A DNA stretch of 64,000 bases from Cellulomonas sp. SLBN-39 (GTDB lineage Bacteria > Actinomycetota > Actinomycetes > Actinomycetales > Cellulomonadaceae), in contig NZ_VFOA01000001.1 of NCBI RefSeq assembly GCF_006715865.1, positions 2,666,001 through 2,730,000 on the forward strand. The letters run 5' to 3'. Shown one piece after another: positions 16,478 to 25,278 of this stretch (positions are counted from its first letter, which is position 1; the number at the start of each line of letters is the position of its first letter). The notes beneath the pieces were generated by a model. That model was not told the DNA's origin. It worked only from the letters and a program-made list of their open reading frames with translations, and searched no databases. The position numbers and the translations under genes are program-made.

Positions 16478-17824
16478 ATGGGTCGACTGTTCGGCACGGA
16501 CGGCGTGCGCGGGCTGGCCAACAGGGACGTGACGGCGGAGGTGGCGCTCGACCTGTCGGTCGCCGCCGCCCACGTGCTCGGGAGCATCGGGGCGTTCGAG
16601 GGCCACCGCCCCCGCGCCATCGTCGGCAGGGACCCCCGCGCGTCGGGCGAGTTCCTGGCCGCCGCGGTCGCCGCGGGGCTCGCCTCGGCGGGTGTCGACG
16701 TCGACATGGTCGGCGTGCTGCCGACGCCGGCGGTCGCGCACCTGACGGCGTCGCGCGGCGTGGACCTGGGTGTCGTCATCTCGGCGTCGCACAACCCGAT
16801 GCCCGACAACGGCATCAAGTTCCTCGCGCGCGGCGGCCACAAGCTCGACGACGAGCTGGAGAAGGCCATCGAGGCGCGCATGGGCGAGCACTGGGAGCGC
16901 CCCGTGGGCGCCGGTGTCGGCCGCATCCGGATCGACGTGGGGCTCGCGGGCGAGCAGTACGTCCAGCACCTCGTCAGCACCGTCCAGCACCCGCTCGACG
17001 GGCTGCGGATCGTCGCCGACTGCGCGAACGGCGCCGCCTCCGAGGTCGGCCCCGCGGCGCTGCGGGCCGCCGGTGCGGACGTCGTCGTCATCAACGCGTC
17101 CCCGGACGGGCGCAACATCAACGAGGAGTCCGGGTCGACGCACCCGGAGCCGCTCCAGGCGGCCGTCCTCGCGGCGCACGCCGACCTCGGCGTGGCGTTC
17201 GACGGCGACGCCGACCGGTGCCTCGCGGTCGACGCGGACGGCCGGGTCGTCGACGGCGACCAGATCATGGGCGTGCTCGCGATCGCCCTCGCGGAGCGGG
17301 ACGGGCTCGCCCACGGCACGCTCGTGACGACGGTCATGAGCAACCTGGGGCTGCGCCTGGCCATGCAGGCCGCGGGCATCGCGACCGTCGAGACCGCGGT
17401 CGGCGACCGGTACGTCCTCGAGGCCATGCGGGCCGGCGGGTACGGCCTGGGCGGCGAGCAGTCCGGGCACATCATCCTGGCCGAGCACGCCACGACCGGG
17501 GACGGGGTGCTGACCGCGCTGCAGCTCGCGTCGCGCGTGGCGGCCACCGGACGGCCCCTCGGCGAGCTCGCGGACGTCGTGCGGCGCCTGCCGCAGACCC
17601 TCGTCAACGTCCCCGGCGTCGACCGGGGGCGCACCGACGACCACGTCCTGCTCGACGCGGTCCGCTCGGCGGAGAAGGAGCTCGGGGAGACCGGGCGGGT
17701 GCTGCTGCGCCCCTCCGGCACGGAGCCCCTCGTGCGGGTCATGGTCGAGGCCGCGACGCAGACGGAGGCCGACCGGGTCGCCCACGAGCTCGCGGAGGTC
17801 GTGCGCGAGCGGCTCGCGCTGTGA
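16478..17824 (+). CDS. glmM: Phosphoglucosamine mutase
   Basis: 448 residues from ATG 16478 (a GTG lies one codon upstream). Converts glucosamine-6-phosphate to glucosamine-1-phosphate for UDP-GlcNAc synthesis. The catalytic phosphoserine is Ser104 in [12 protein letters not shown], the metal loop is FDGDADRC, and the sugar loop is [16 protein letters not shown] opens the protein. A GAGGGAG binding site precedes it, and TACCGT at 16440-16445 is a candidate -10. The product of GlmS, encoded 4 kb downstream, is its substrate. The stop overlaps the def start. Confidence 0.97.
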   Translation: MGRLFGTDGVRGLANRDVTAEVALDLSVAAAHVLGSIGAFEGHRPRAIVGRDPRASGEFLAAAVAAGLASAGVDVDMVGVLPTPAVAHLTASRGVDLGVVISASHNPMPDNGIKFLARGGHKLDDELEKAIEARMGEHWERPVGAGVGRIRIDVGLAGEQYVQHLVSTVQHPLDGLRIVADCANGAASEVGPAALRAAGADVVVINASPDGRNINEESGSTHPEPLQAAVLAAHADLGVAFDGDADRCLAVDADGRVVDGDQIMGVLAIALAERDGLAHGTLVTTVMSNLGLRLAMQAAGIATVETAVGDRYVLEAMRAGGYGLGGEQSGHIILAEHATTGDGVLTALQLASRVAATGRPLGELADVVRRLPQTLVNVPGVDRGRTDDHVLLDAVRSAEKELGETGRVLLRPSGTEPLVRVMVEAATQTEADRVAHELAEVVRERLAL

Positions 17825-18507
17825 CCGACCGGCGGGTGACGGTCGTCCGCGACCTCGTGCGGCGGCTGCTCGACGACGCCGGCGGCACGGGCACGGCGCC
17901 GATCGTCCAGGTGGGGCACCCCGTGCTGCGTGCCACGGCGTTCCCCTGCGACGGTCAGCTCGACGACGCGGACCTCGCCCTGCTGGTCGCCCTCATGCAG
18001 CGCACGATGCGCGCGGCGCCGGGCGTGGGCCTCGCCGCCCCCCAGATCGGGATCCCGCTGGCGCTCGCGGTCGTCGAGGACCCGGGCGTCGACGACGCCG
18101 AGGTCGCGCGCGTGCGCGAGCGGGACCGGGTGCCCTTCCGGGTGCTGGTCAACCCCGCGTACGAGCCCGTCGGCGAGGACCGCGTCGGCTTCTACGAGGG
18201 CTGCCTGAGCGTCGTCGGCTACCAGGCGGTCGTCGCGCGCCCGCGGACCGTGCGGCTGCGGGCGCACGACGTGACCGGAGCAGCGGTGGACGAGGTCGTC
18301 ACCGGGTGGGCGGCCCGGATCGTGCAGCACGAGACGGACCACCTGGGCGGGACGCTCTACCTGGACCGCGCCGAGATGCGGTCGCTGTCCGCGACCGACA
18401 GGCTGGGAGCGCACTGGGCGTCGCAGCCCGTGCCGCTCGAGGCGTCTCGGGCGCTGGGCTTCGCGCTGCCGACGCCCGCCGGACCGGGCGGGGCCGCTCC
18501 GCGCTGA
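17821..18507 (+). CDS. def: Peptide deformylase
   Basis: 228 residues from GTG 17821, overlapping the glmM stop by four bases (GTGA). All three deformylase motifs are present: GVGLAAPQ (68-75), EGCLS (126-130, metal ligand Cys128) and QHETDH (169-174, His170 and His174 ligands, catalytic Glu171). It removes formyl from nascent N-terminal Met. The ~30-residue N-terminal lead and Pro/Gly-rich tail make it longer than the 170-190 residue minimal enzyme. The glmM-def coupling is unusual but clear. Confidence 0.95.
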   Translation: MTDRRVTVVRDLVRRLLDDAGGTGTAPIVQVGHPVLRATAFPCDGQLDDADLALLVALMQRTMRAAPGVGLAAPQIGIPLALAVVEDPGVDDAEVARVRERDRVPFRVLVNPAYEPVGEDRVGFYEGCLSVVGYQAVVARPRTVRLRAHDVTGAAVDEVVTGWAARIVQHETDHLGGTLYLDRAEMRSLSATDRLGAHWASQPVPLEASRALGFALPTPAGPGGAAPR

Positions 18508-18519
18508 CGGGAGGTGCTC

Positions 18520-19314
18520 GTGCGCCCGTTCCTCTTCCTGGGGGTGCGGCCCGAGGACGGGCCGGCCGACGACGAGTACGCCGCGATGCTGCGCTGCACC
18601 GGCCTCGACGAGCGGGACCTGCGCCGGGTCCGTGTCGAGGCGGCGCCGCTGGCTCCGGTCGACCCGCAGGAGGTCGCCGGGATCGTGCTGGGCGGCGGAC
18701 CGTTCCAGGTCAGCGACCCCGAGCGCACGAAGTCGGCGGTGCAGCGCCGCGTCGAGTCCGACCTGGCCCGGCTCCTCGACGTCGTCGTCGCGGCCGACCT
18801 GCCGTTCCTCGGCGCCTGCTACGGCATCGGCACGCTCGGCCGGCACCAGGGCGGTCACGTCGACCGCACGTACGGCGAGCCCGTCGGCGCGGTCCGGGTG
18901 GAGCTGACGGCCGAGGGACGGTCCGACCCGGTGCTCGGTGTCGGGCCGGCGACCTTCGAGGCGTTCGGCGGGCACAAGGAGGCGCTGCGCGCGGCACCGC
19001 CGGGGGCGACGCTGCTGGCCCGGTCGCCGGGGGCGCCGGTGCAGGCGTTCCGCGTCGGGAGGCACGTGTACGCGACGCAGTTCCACCCCGAGCTCGACAC
19101 GGACGGGCTCGTCACCCGCGTGCAGGCGTACCGGCACGAGGGGTACTTCGCGCCCCAGGAGCTCGAGGACGTCGTCGCCCGGGCCCGGGCCGCCGCGGCG
19201 GTGCAGGCCCCGCCGGTCCTGCGGGCGTTCGTCCGCATGGCTCTCCGCCTGCAGGACGACGGCACGGTGGACGGAGGGCGACCTCGGGGGGATCTGCGCA
19301 CGGCTCAGGGCTGA
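18520..19314 (+). CDS. Class I glutamine amidotransferase (GuaA-type domain, orphan)
   Basis: 264 residues from GTG 18520; GTG 18514 is in frame but overlaps the GGGAGG binding site at 18509-18514. The triad is visible: Cys100 in FLGACYGIG, His189 and Glu191 in QFHPELD. No synthetase domain follows, so it is a stand-alone GMP synthase-like amidotransferase, a family often mis-named glutamine amidotransferase. The acceptor substrate is unknown. It lies 12 nt after def and is probably co-transcribed. A hydrophilic C-terminal tail follows residue 230. Confidence 0.85.
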   Translation: MRPFLFLGVRPEDGPADDEYAAMLRCTGLDERDLRRVRVEAAPLAPVDPQEVAGIVLGGGPFQVSDPERTKSAVQRRVESDLARLLDVVVAADLPFLGACYGIGTLGRHQGGHVDRTYGEPVGAVRVELTAEGRSDPVLGVGPATFEAFGGHKEALRAAPPGATLLARSPGAPVQAFRVGRHVYATQFHPELDTDGLVTRVQAYRHEGYFAPQELEDVVARARAAAAVQAPPVLRAFVRMALRLQDDGTVDGGRPRGDLRTAQG

Positions 19315-19408
19315 ATCGGGGTGTCCCCGGGTGTTCGCCGGGCCTCGGGGGCTCTAGCGTGGGTCCTGTCGACCTGCTCGGGTCGGGGGGTCGGGGAGAC
19401 GGGGACGC

Positions 19409-20092
19409 ATGGTCGAGGACTGGGCACTGCAGCTGGCGGGGTCGCCCTGGGTCCTCGTGGTGCTGCTCGCGCTCACGACGGTCGACGGGTTCTTCCCGCC
19501 GGTCCCCAGCGAGTCCGTGGTGATCGCGCTCGCCTCGCTGTCCGTCTCGACGGGTGCTCCCGCCCTCTGGCCGGTCGTGGCGGTGGCCGCCGTGGGAGCG
19601 TTCCTCGGCGACCAGGTGGCGTACCAGATCGGCTCGGCGGTGGACCTGCGGCGCCTGCGCCTGTTCCGGGGGCGGCGCGGCCGCCGGGTGCTCGACTGGG
19701 CCGAGCACGCGCTGACCCACCGGGGCGCGTCGTTCATCATCGCCGCGCGGTACATCCCGATCGGGCGCGTCGCGGTGAACATGACCGCCGGGTCGCTCGG
19801 CTTCCGGCGGCGCCGGTTCGTGCTGCTCACGGGCATCGCCGCCGTCACGTGGGCGCTCTACTCGACGGCGATCGGCATCGGTGCCGGGCACGTGCTGCAG
19901 GAGCGCCCGCTGCTCGGCGTCGTGGTCGGCGTGGTCGGCGGGCTCCTGCTCGGCGTGGTGGTCGACTGGGTGCTGCGCCGCCTCCTCGGGCTGCCGCCGC
20001 AGGCGCTGGTCGGGCGCGGGGACGCCGTCGTCGTCGCCGGGCCCCGGGGTGCCGCCACGGTCGGCGCCGAGCGGGACACGACCGCCGCCTGA
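19409..20092 (+). CDS. DedA-family membrane protein
   Basis: 227 residues from ATG 19409. Several hydrophobic segments flank the DedA core: FPPVPSESVVIALASL near residue 30, GAFLGDQVAYQIGS near 70, and RYIPIGRVAVNMTAGSLGF near 115. The conserved acidic and Arg residues in these segments are kept. DedA proteins sit in the cytoplasmic membrane and are linked to lipid-carrier recycling (undecaprenyl phosphate or phosphatidylethanolamine flipping) and proton-dependent homeostasis. The C-terminal ~40 residues are hydrophilic. TAGCGT at 19355-19360 is a possible -10. Confidence 0.88.
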   Translation: MVEDWALQLAGSPWVLVVLLALTTVDGFFPPVPSESVVIALASLSVSTGAPALWPVVAVAAVGAFLGDQVAYQIGSAVDLRRLRLFRGRRGRRVLDWAEHALTHRGASFIIAARYIPIGRVAVNMTAGSLGFRRRRFVLLTGIAAVTWALYSTAIGIGAGHVLQERPLLGVVVGVVGGLLLGVVVDWVLRRLLGLPPQALVGRGDAVVVAGPRGAATVGAERDTTAA

Positions 20093-20205
20093 GACCGCGG
20101 ACGGACGTCCGTGCCGGACCGGTGTCCAGGTCACAGGGACCTCACGATCGGGCACGACGCGGCAACGATCCGGTATCGACCGGACGGGTGATCCGTCCGC
20201 GCGCC

Positions 20206-20211
20206 TAGTCT
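20206..20211 (+). promoter_or_regulatory. Candidate -10 for the lipoprotein gene
   Basis: TAGTCT at 20206-20211 lies about 96 nt before the GTG at 20308. No convincing -35 is visible. The 215-nt gap 20093-20307 holds nothing else I recognise. Confidence 0.4.
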
Positions 20212-20307
20212 CGGGGGCAGGGCGCCGCCGACGCCGTCCTGCGCGCACCGCGGGCCCGCCAGGGCCGATCCGTGGTGCGCTTCCGGACGGGACGAGGGGG
20301 CGGCGAC

Positions 20308-20877
20308 GTGGCACGTGCAGGGCGGGTGGCCGGCGCCGTGGCGCTCGTGCTCGCACTCGCCGGCTGCGCCGACGCGGCGCGCGCGGGCCAGGACGCCGGT
20401 GCGGCGACCGCCGAGGTCCACGCCGGGGCGTCGTGCCTGGCCGCGCCCGTGCTCGACGTCCTGGGCCTGAGCCTCGACCCGTCGCTCGCTCCCTCGGCGG
20501 CCGCCACGAGCGGCGTCGAGACGGCACGGGGCGCGCCGCCCGAGGGCTTCGTCCCTGACACGGTGCTCGTCTGCGAGCGGGGGGCGACCCTCAAGGACTC
20601 GGCAGGGGAGTGGCGCTCGGTGCGTGCGACCCGGCTCGAGGGTGACCTGACCCCGCTCCTGGCGGGCGTCGACCACGCGTCGACCGTCTGCACCGGCGGC
20701 CCTGGCCCGCAGGTCTGGCTGCTGGACGCGCTCGAGGACGCGGTCCTGCTCGAGCCGTGGGCGGTGTGCGGCGCCGAGGGCGTGGCGGCGGCGCTCGACG
20801 ACCTCGACGTCGTGGCCGTCACCGAGCACCCTGTCGCGCTCGTCGCGGACCCCGGACCCGGGTCCGTCGCGGGCTGA
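20308..20877 (+). CDS. Small secreted lipoprotein with four extra cysteines
   Basis: 189 residues from GTG 20308, chosen because GAGGGGG lies 7 nt upstream; GTG 20272 is in frame and would lengthen the n-region. The signal peptide ends in a lipobox ALAGC with Cys20 the lipidation site. The mature part has four more Cys (ASCLAA, LVCERG, TVCTGG, AVCGAEG), suggesting two disulfides outside the membrane. I recognise no family. It ends 9 nt from the convergent coaA stop. Confidence 0.75.
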   Translation: MARAGRVAGAVALVLALAGCADAARAGQDAGAATAEVHAGASCLAAPVLDVLGLSLDPSLAPSAAATSGVETARGAPPEGFVPDTVLVCERGATLKDSAGEWRSVRATRLEGDLTPLLAGVDHASTVCTGGPGPQVWLLDALEDAVLLEPWAVCGAEGVAAALDDLDVVAVTEHPVALVADPGPGSVAG

Positions 20878-20886
20878 GCCCCGGCT

Positions 20887-21846
20887 TCAGAGCTTGCGCA
20901 GGCGGACCCGCTGCACGGCGTGGTCCGGTCCCTTGCGCAGCACGAGCGTGGCCCGGCTGCGGGTCGGCAGGATGTTCTGCTCGAGGTTGGGCGCGTTGAT
21001 CGAGTCCCAGATGCTCTCGGCCCGGGCGACCGCCTCGTCGTCGTTCAGCGCCGCGTAGCGGTGGAAGTACGACGTAGGCCGGGCGAACGCCGTCGCGCGC
21101 AGCGACAGGAACCGGTCGACGTACCACTGCTTCACGTCGGGTGTGCGCGCGTCGACGTAGATGGAGAAGTCGAAGAAGTCGCTGACCGCCAGGTTCGACG
21201 TGCCCTCGGGCGTGGGACGGGCCGGCTGCAGCACGTTCAGGCCCTCGACGATGAGGACGTCGGGCTGGCGGACCACCACCTGGGCGTCCGGGACGATGTC
21301 GTACGTCAGGTGGTCGTACACGGGCACCGCGACCTCCGGGCGCCCGGCCTTGACCTTGGAGACGAACCGCAGCAGCGCCCGCCGGTCGTAGGACTCGGGG
21401 AACCCCTTGCGCTGCAGCAGGCCGCGGCGCTCCAGCTCGGCGTTGGGGTGCAGGAAGCCGTCCGTCGTCACGAGCTCGACCCGGGGCGTGTCCGGCCACC
21501 GGGCGATGAGCTCGCGCAGGATCCGCGCCGTCGTGGACTTGCCGACCGCGACGGACCCGGCCACCCCGATGACGAAGGGCGTGCGGCCCACGTCCTCGCG
21601 CAGGAACGTGCTCGACGCCTGGTGCAGGCCCTGCGTCGCCCCGATGTAGAGGTTCAGCAGGCGCGACAGCGGTCGGTAGATCGCGTCCACCTCGGCCAGG
21701 TCGATCGGGTCGCCGAGCCCGCGCAGGTGCTCGACGTCCGCGTCGGTCAGCGGCAGGGGGGTGGACGCCGACAACCGGGTCCAGGCCTCCCTGTCGAGGT
21801 CGACGTAGGGCGTCGAGGGGGCGACGGTGGGGGTCGACGTCGGCAC
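20887..21846 (-). CDS. coaA: Pantothenate kinase, type I
   Basis: 319 residues from GTG 21846. Phosphorylates pantothenate, the first step of CoA synthesis. The P-loop is GSVAVGKST (97-105). TDGFLHPN and VYDHLTYDI are type I CoaA hallmarks, and the C-terminus carries [19 protein letters not shown]. An ATG at 21864 is in frame, but a minus-strand CACAAT box ends 6 nt before GTG 21846, which makes the shorter form likelier. It is transcribed divergently from glmS. Confidence 0.95.
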   Translation of the reverse strand: MPTSTPTVAPSTPYVDLDREAWTRLSASTPLPLTDADVEHLRGLGDPIDLAEVDAIYRPLSRLLNLYIGATQGLHQASSTFLREDVGRTPFVIGVAGSVAVGKSTTARILRELIARWPDTPRVELVTTDGFLHPNAELERRGLLQRKGFPESYDRRALLRFVSKVKAGRPEVAVPVYDHLTYDIVPDAQVVVRQPDVLIVEGLNVLQPARPTPEGTSNLAVSDFFDFSIYVDARTPDVKQWYVDRFLSLRATAFARPTSYFHRYAALNDDEAVARAESIWDSINAPNLEQNILPTRSRATLVLRKGPDHAVQRVRLRKL

Positions 21847-21858
21847 CCGTCGATTGTG
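21844..21858 (-). promoter_or_regulatory. Leaderless promoter -10 for coaA
   Basis: Minus-strand CACAAT (plus ATTGTG, 21853-21858) lies 6 nt before GTG 21846. The same CACAAT-6-start layout precedes the MerR-type gene at 36961. Confidence 0.45.
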
Positions 21859-21950
21859 GACCATCGCGCGGACCTGCGCGGACCGGCGTCCGCGGCGGGG
21901 ACGCCCACCCGGCGCCCGGCGGACCGGGACGTGCCGTCCCGACCGGCAGC

Positions 21951-21966
21951 TAGGATCGGCGCCATG
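21951..21966 (+). promoter_or_regulatory. Leaderless promoter -10 for glmS
   Basis: TAGGAT (21951-21956) ends 7 nt before ATG 21964, leaving no room for a 5' leader or a glmS ribozyme. Confidence 0.55.
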
Positions 21967-23820
21967 TGTGGGATCGTCGGATACGTCGGGGACCAGCTGC
22001 CCAGCGCTCGCCCGCTCGAGGTCGTGCTCGAAGGGCTGCGGCGCCTCGAGTACCGCGGCTACGACTCGGCGGGCGTGGCGCTCGTCGCCCCCGGCAGCGA
22101 GCTCGCGACCGCGAAGAAGGCCGGCAAGCTCGTCAACCTCGTCGACGAGCTCGAGGCCCGGCCCCTGCCCGCGGCGACGGCCGCGATCGGGCACACCCGG
22201 TGGGCGACGCACGGCGGCCCGACCGACGCGAACGCCCACCCGCACGTGTCGGGCGACGTGGCGGTCATCCACAACGGCATCGTCGAGAACTTCGCGCTGC
22301 TCAAGGCCGAGCTCGTCGCGGACGGCGTGACGTTCGCGTCCGAGACCGACACCGAGGTCGTGGCGCACCTCGTCGCCCGCGCCTACGACGCGACCAAGGA
22401 CCTCACGGACGCGCTCACCCAGGTCGCGCGGCGCCTCGAGGGCACGTTCACGCTGCTGGCCGTCCACGCGGCGCTGCCCGACACCGTCGTCGGCGCGCGG
22501 CACGACTCCCCGCTCGTCGTCGGGCTCGGCGAGGGCGAGAACTTCCTCGGGTCGGACGTGTCGGCGTTCATCGCCTCGACGCGCGAGGCCCTCGAGCTCG
22601 GCCAGGACCAGGTCGTGACGATCACGCCGACCTCGGTGACCGTGACGGGCTTCGACGGCGAGCCCGCGCACGCGCGCCGCTTCACGGTCGACTGGGACGC
22701 GAAGGCCGCCGAGAAGGGTGGCTTCCGCTCGTTCATGGACAAGGAGATCCACGACCAGCCGCAGGCGGTCGCGGACACCCTCCTGGGCCGCACCGACACC
22801 ACGGGCCGCCTGGTGCTCGACGAGATGCGCATCGACGAGTCGGTGCTGCGCTCCGTCGACAAGATCGTCGTGGTCGCGTGCGGCACGGCCGCCTACGCGG
22901 GGCACGTCGCGAAGTACGCCATCGAGCACTGGTGCCGCATCCCCGTCGAGGTCGAGCTCGCGCACGAGTTCCGCTACCGCGACCCCGTCGTCGACGACCG
23001 CACGCTCGTCGTCGCGGTCTCGCAGTCGGGCGAGACGATGGACACCCTCATGGCGGTGCGTCACGCCAAGGAGCAGGGCGCCACGACCCTCGCGATCGTC
23101 AACACCCACGGGTCGACGATCCCGCGCGAGTCCGACGCGGCGCTGTACACGCACGCGGGGCCGGAGATCGCCGTCGCGTCGACGAAGGCGTTCCTCTCCC
23201 AGATCACGGCCGCCTACCTGCTGGGCCTGTACCTGGCGCAGCTGCGCGGCAACAAGTTCCCCGACGAGATCAGCGCGATCATGGCCGAGCTGCGCCAGAT
23301 GCCGGAGAAGATCCAGCAGGTGCTCGACCGCGCGGACCGCGTGCGCGAGATCGCCCGGTGGATGGCCGACACGCAGTCGGTGCTGTTCCTCGGCCGGCAC
23401 GTCGGGTACCCCGTGGCGATGGAGGGCGCGCTCAAGCTCAAGGAGCTGGCGTACATCCACGCCGAGGGCTTCGCGGCGGGCGAGCTCAAGCACGGGCCGA
23501 TCGCCCTCATCGAGCCCGGGCAGCCGGTGTTCGTCGTGGTGCCGTCCCCGCGCGGACGGGACTCGCTGCACTCGAAGATCGTCTCGAACATCCAGGAGAT
23601 CCGGGCCCGCGGCGCCCGCACCCTCGTGATCGCCGAGGACGGCGACGAGGCCGTCGTGCCGTACGCCGACGAGGTGTTCTCGGTGCCGCAGTCCTCGACG
23701 CTGCTCGCGCCGCTGCTGACCGTGGTCCCGCTGCAGGTGTTCGCGGCCGAGCTGGCGACCGCGAAGGGCCTGGACGTCGACCAGCCGCGCAACCTGGCCA
23801 AGTCCGTCACGGTCGAGTGA
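21964..23820 (+). CDS. glmS: Glutamine-fructose-6-phosphate aminotransferase (isomerizing)
   Basis: 618 residues beginning [10 protein letters not shown], where Cys2 becomes the N-terminal nucleophile after Met removal. The glutaminase domain (1-~240) has [16 protein letters not shown] and GHTRWATHG. Two SIS isomerase domains follow, with [14 protein letters not shown], and the C-terminal [13 protein letters not shown] is the family ending. It makes glucosamine-6-phosphate, which GlmM uses. The gene overlaps acpS by four bases. Leaderless transcription rules out the glmS ribozyme control known from Bacillus. Confidence 0.97.
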   Translation: MCGIVGYVGDQLPSARPLEVVLEGLRRLEYRGYDSAGVALVAPGSELATAKKAGKLVNLVDELEARPLPAATAAIGHTRWATHGGPTDANAHPHVSGDVAVIHNGIVENFALLKAELVADGVTFASETDTEVVAHLVARAYDATKDLTDALTQVARRLEGTFTLLAVHAALPDTVVGARHDSPLVVGLGEGENFLGSDVSAFIASTREALELGQDQVVTITPTSVTVTGFDGEPAHARRFTVDWDAKAAEKGGFRSFMDKEIHDQPQAVADTLLGRTDTTGRLVLDEMRIDESVLRSVDKIVVVACGTAAYAGHVAKYAIEHWCRIPVEVELAHEFRYRDPVVDDRTLVVAVSQSGETMDTLMAVRHAKEQGATTLAIVNTHGSTIPRESDAALYTHAGPEIAVASTKAFLSQITAAYLLGLYLAQLRGNKFPDEISAIMAELRQMPEKIQQVLDRADRVREIARWMADTQSVLFLGRHVGYPVAMEGALKLKELAYIHAEGFAAGELKHGPIALIEPGQPVFVVVPSPRGRDSLHSKIVSNIQEIRARGARTLVIAEDGDEAVVPYADEVFSVPQSSTLLAPLLTVVPLQVFAAELATAKGLDVDQPRNLAKSVTVE

Positions 23821-24173
23821 TCGTCGGGGTCGGCATCGACGTCGTCGACGTCGCCCGGTTCGTCGCGACGCTGGAGCGGGCCCCCGGGCTGCGCGAGCGC
23901 CTGTTCACGCCCGCCGAGCGGGACATGCCCGCGACGTCGCTGGCCGCCCGGTTCGCGGCCAAGGAGGCGATCGCCAAGGCGCTCGGCGCGCCGCCCGGCA
24001 TGAGCTGGCAGGACGCGACCGTCCGCCGGGTCGCGGGCGCGCAGCCGGTCGTCGAGGTCACGGGCACCGTCCGGGCCCGGGCCGACGCGCTGGGGGTGGA
24101 CCGGTTCCACCTGTCGATCTCCCACGACGCGGGCATCGCGTCCGCGATGGTCGTCGCCGAGCGCGACGCCTGA
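23817..24173 (+). CDS. acpS: Holo-[acyl-carrier-protein] synthase
   Basis: 118 residues from GTG 23817, overlapping the glmS stop (GTGA). It transfers 4'-phosphopantetheine from CoA to ACP. The metal-binding Asp lies in [12 protein letters not shown] and the Glu in [13 protein letters not shown], both intact. [15 protein letters not shown] closes the fold. The glmS-acpS pairing is conserved in actinobacteria. A 13-bp inverted repeat begins inside the last codons and acts as a terminator. Confidence 0.95.
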   Translation: MIVGVGIDVVDVARFVATLERAPGLRERLFTPAERDMPATSLAARFAAKEAIAKALGAPPGMSWQDATVRRVAGAQPVVEVTGTVRARADALGVDRFHLSISHDAGIASAMVVAERDA

Positions 24174-24202
24174 CGCCCCGGCGAACGGTGGCGTCAGGCG
24201 TC
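24165..24202. terminator. Bidirectional terminator overlapping the acpS stop
   Basis: GACGCCTGACGCC (24165-24177) and GGCGTCAGGCGTC (24190-24202) form a perfect 13-bp stem that includes the acpS TGA. It separates acpS from the convergent oxidoreductase gene ending at 24209. Confidence 0.8.
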
Positions 24203-24208
24203 TGCGGC

Positions 24209-25195
24209 TCAGCGCAGGTGTGGCACGACCTCGCGCGCGAACAGCTCGATGCCGGAACGGTCGTACGCGGCCTCCGCGAAGTACGTGATCGCGTACGTCA
24301 TGCCGAGCTCCTGCAGGGCGCGGAGCCGTTCGACGATCTGCTCGGGCGTGCCGACCAGGGGGCCGTCACGGAACTGCGCCGCGACCTCGGCGGCCTTCGT
24401 GGGCACGGTCGCGGCGTAGTGCTGCTCGATCCACGCGAGGCGGTCGTCCACCTCGGCCTGCGTGGCGCCGACGACCACGTTGTAGTTGGCCGAGCGCGTG
24501 ATCTCGTCGAAGTCGCGCCCGACGTCCGCGCAGTGCCCGCGCAGCACCTGCGACTTGTGCGCGAAGCCCTCGAGGGACCCGTCGAAGTTCGTGTAGCGCG
24601 CGTGCTTCGCCGCGATGCGCAGCGTCTTCTTCTCGCCGCCGCCGGCGATCCACAGCGGCGGGCCGCCCGCCTGCAGGGGCAGCGGTGACAGCTGCGCGCC
24701 GTCCACCTGGTAGTGCTCGCCGTGGAACGTCGCGGTGCCCGTGGACCACAGCTGCTCGAAGATCTGCACGCCCTCGTCGAGCATCGCGATCCGGGTGCCC
24801 GCGGTCGGGAAGCCGTACCCGTACGCGCGCCACTCGTGCTCGTACCAGCCGGCGCCGATGCCCATCTCGACGCGGCCGCCGGAGATGACGTCCGCGGTGG
24901 TGGCGACCTTGGCCAGGTACGCCGGGTTGCGGTAGGCCATGCACGTGCACATCTGGCCGAGGCGCACCCGCGACGTCGCCGCGGCGAAGGCGCTGATCAG
25001 GCTCCACGCCTCGTGGGTCGCCTCGCCGTTGGGCTCGGGGACGGCGTGGAAGTGGTCGTAGACCCAGACCGACTCGAAGGCGTCGCCGTCGTCGGCCCAC
25101 GTCGCGAGGTCACGCATGACCGGCCAGTGCTCGCGGGCGTCGATGCCCGTGAGGTCCTGCCGCCAGCCCTGGGGGATGAAGAGTCCGAAGCGCAT
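24209..25195 (-). CDS. LLM-class (F420- or flavin-dependent) oxidoreductase
   Basis: 328 residues from ATG 25195 (MRFGLFIPQGWRQDL). The luciferase-like TIM barrel pattern is visible: ESVWVYDHFHAVPEP, RVRLGQMCTCMAYRNP, ADVISGGRVEMGIGAGW and GTPEQIVERLRAL. In actinobacteria this layout is usually an F420-dependent dehydrogenase or reductase. The cofactor (F420 or FMN) and substrate cannot be decided from sequence. Single gene, with TAGCGT on the minus strand 7 nt upstream of the ATG. Confidence 0.88.
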   Translation of the reverse strand: MRFGLFIPQGWRQDLTGIDAREHWPVMRDLATWADDGDAFESVWVYDHFHAVPEPNGEATHEAWSLISAFAAATSRVRLGQMCTCMAYRNPAYLAKVATTADVISGGRVEMGIGAGWYEHEWRAYGYGFPTAGTRIAMLDEGVQIFEQLWSTGTATFHGEHYQVDGAQLSPLPLQAGGPPLWIAGGGEKKTLRIAAKHARYTNFDGSLEGFAHKSQVLRGHCADVGRDFDEITRSANYNVVVGATQAEVDDRLAWIEQHYAATVPTKAAEVAAQFRDGPLVGTPEQIVERLRALQELGMTYAITYFAEAAYDRSGIELFAREVVPHLR

Positions 25196-25208
25196 GGGTC
25201 GCACGCTA
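25193..25208 (-). promoter_or_regulatory. Leaderless promoter -10 for the LLM oxidoreductase
   Basis: Minus-strand TAGCGT (plus ACGCTA, 25203-25208) ends 7 nt before ATG 25195. Confidence 0.5.
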
Positions 25209-25278
25209 CCGGCGGGCCCCGGCCCGCGCCGCACGGTCGCGCCTCGCACCGTCGCCCCGGACGCGCAAGGATGGGCGG

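Noticed and set aside
21847..21864. ATG at 21864 as the coaA start.
   Set aside because: The extra residues MVHNRR are encoded across the minus-strand CACAAT box, and GTG 21846 fits both the promoter and the usual length. The ATG remains possible but less likely.
21951..21966. A glmS ribozyme or riboswitch upstream of glmS.
   Set aside because: The TAGGAT box lies 7 nt from the ATG, which leaves no leader, and the glmS ribozyme is known mainly from Firmicutes.
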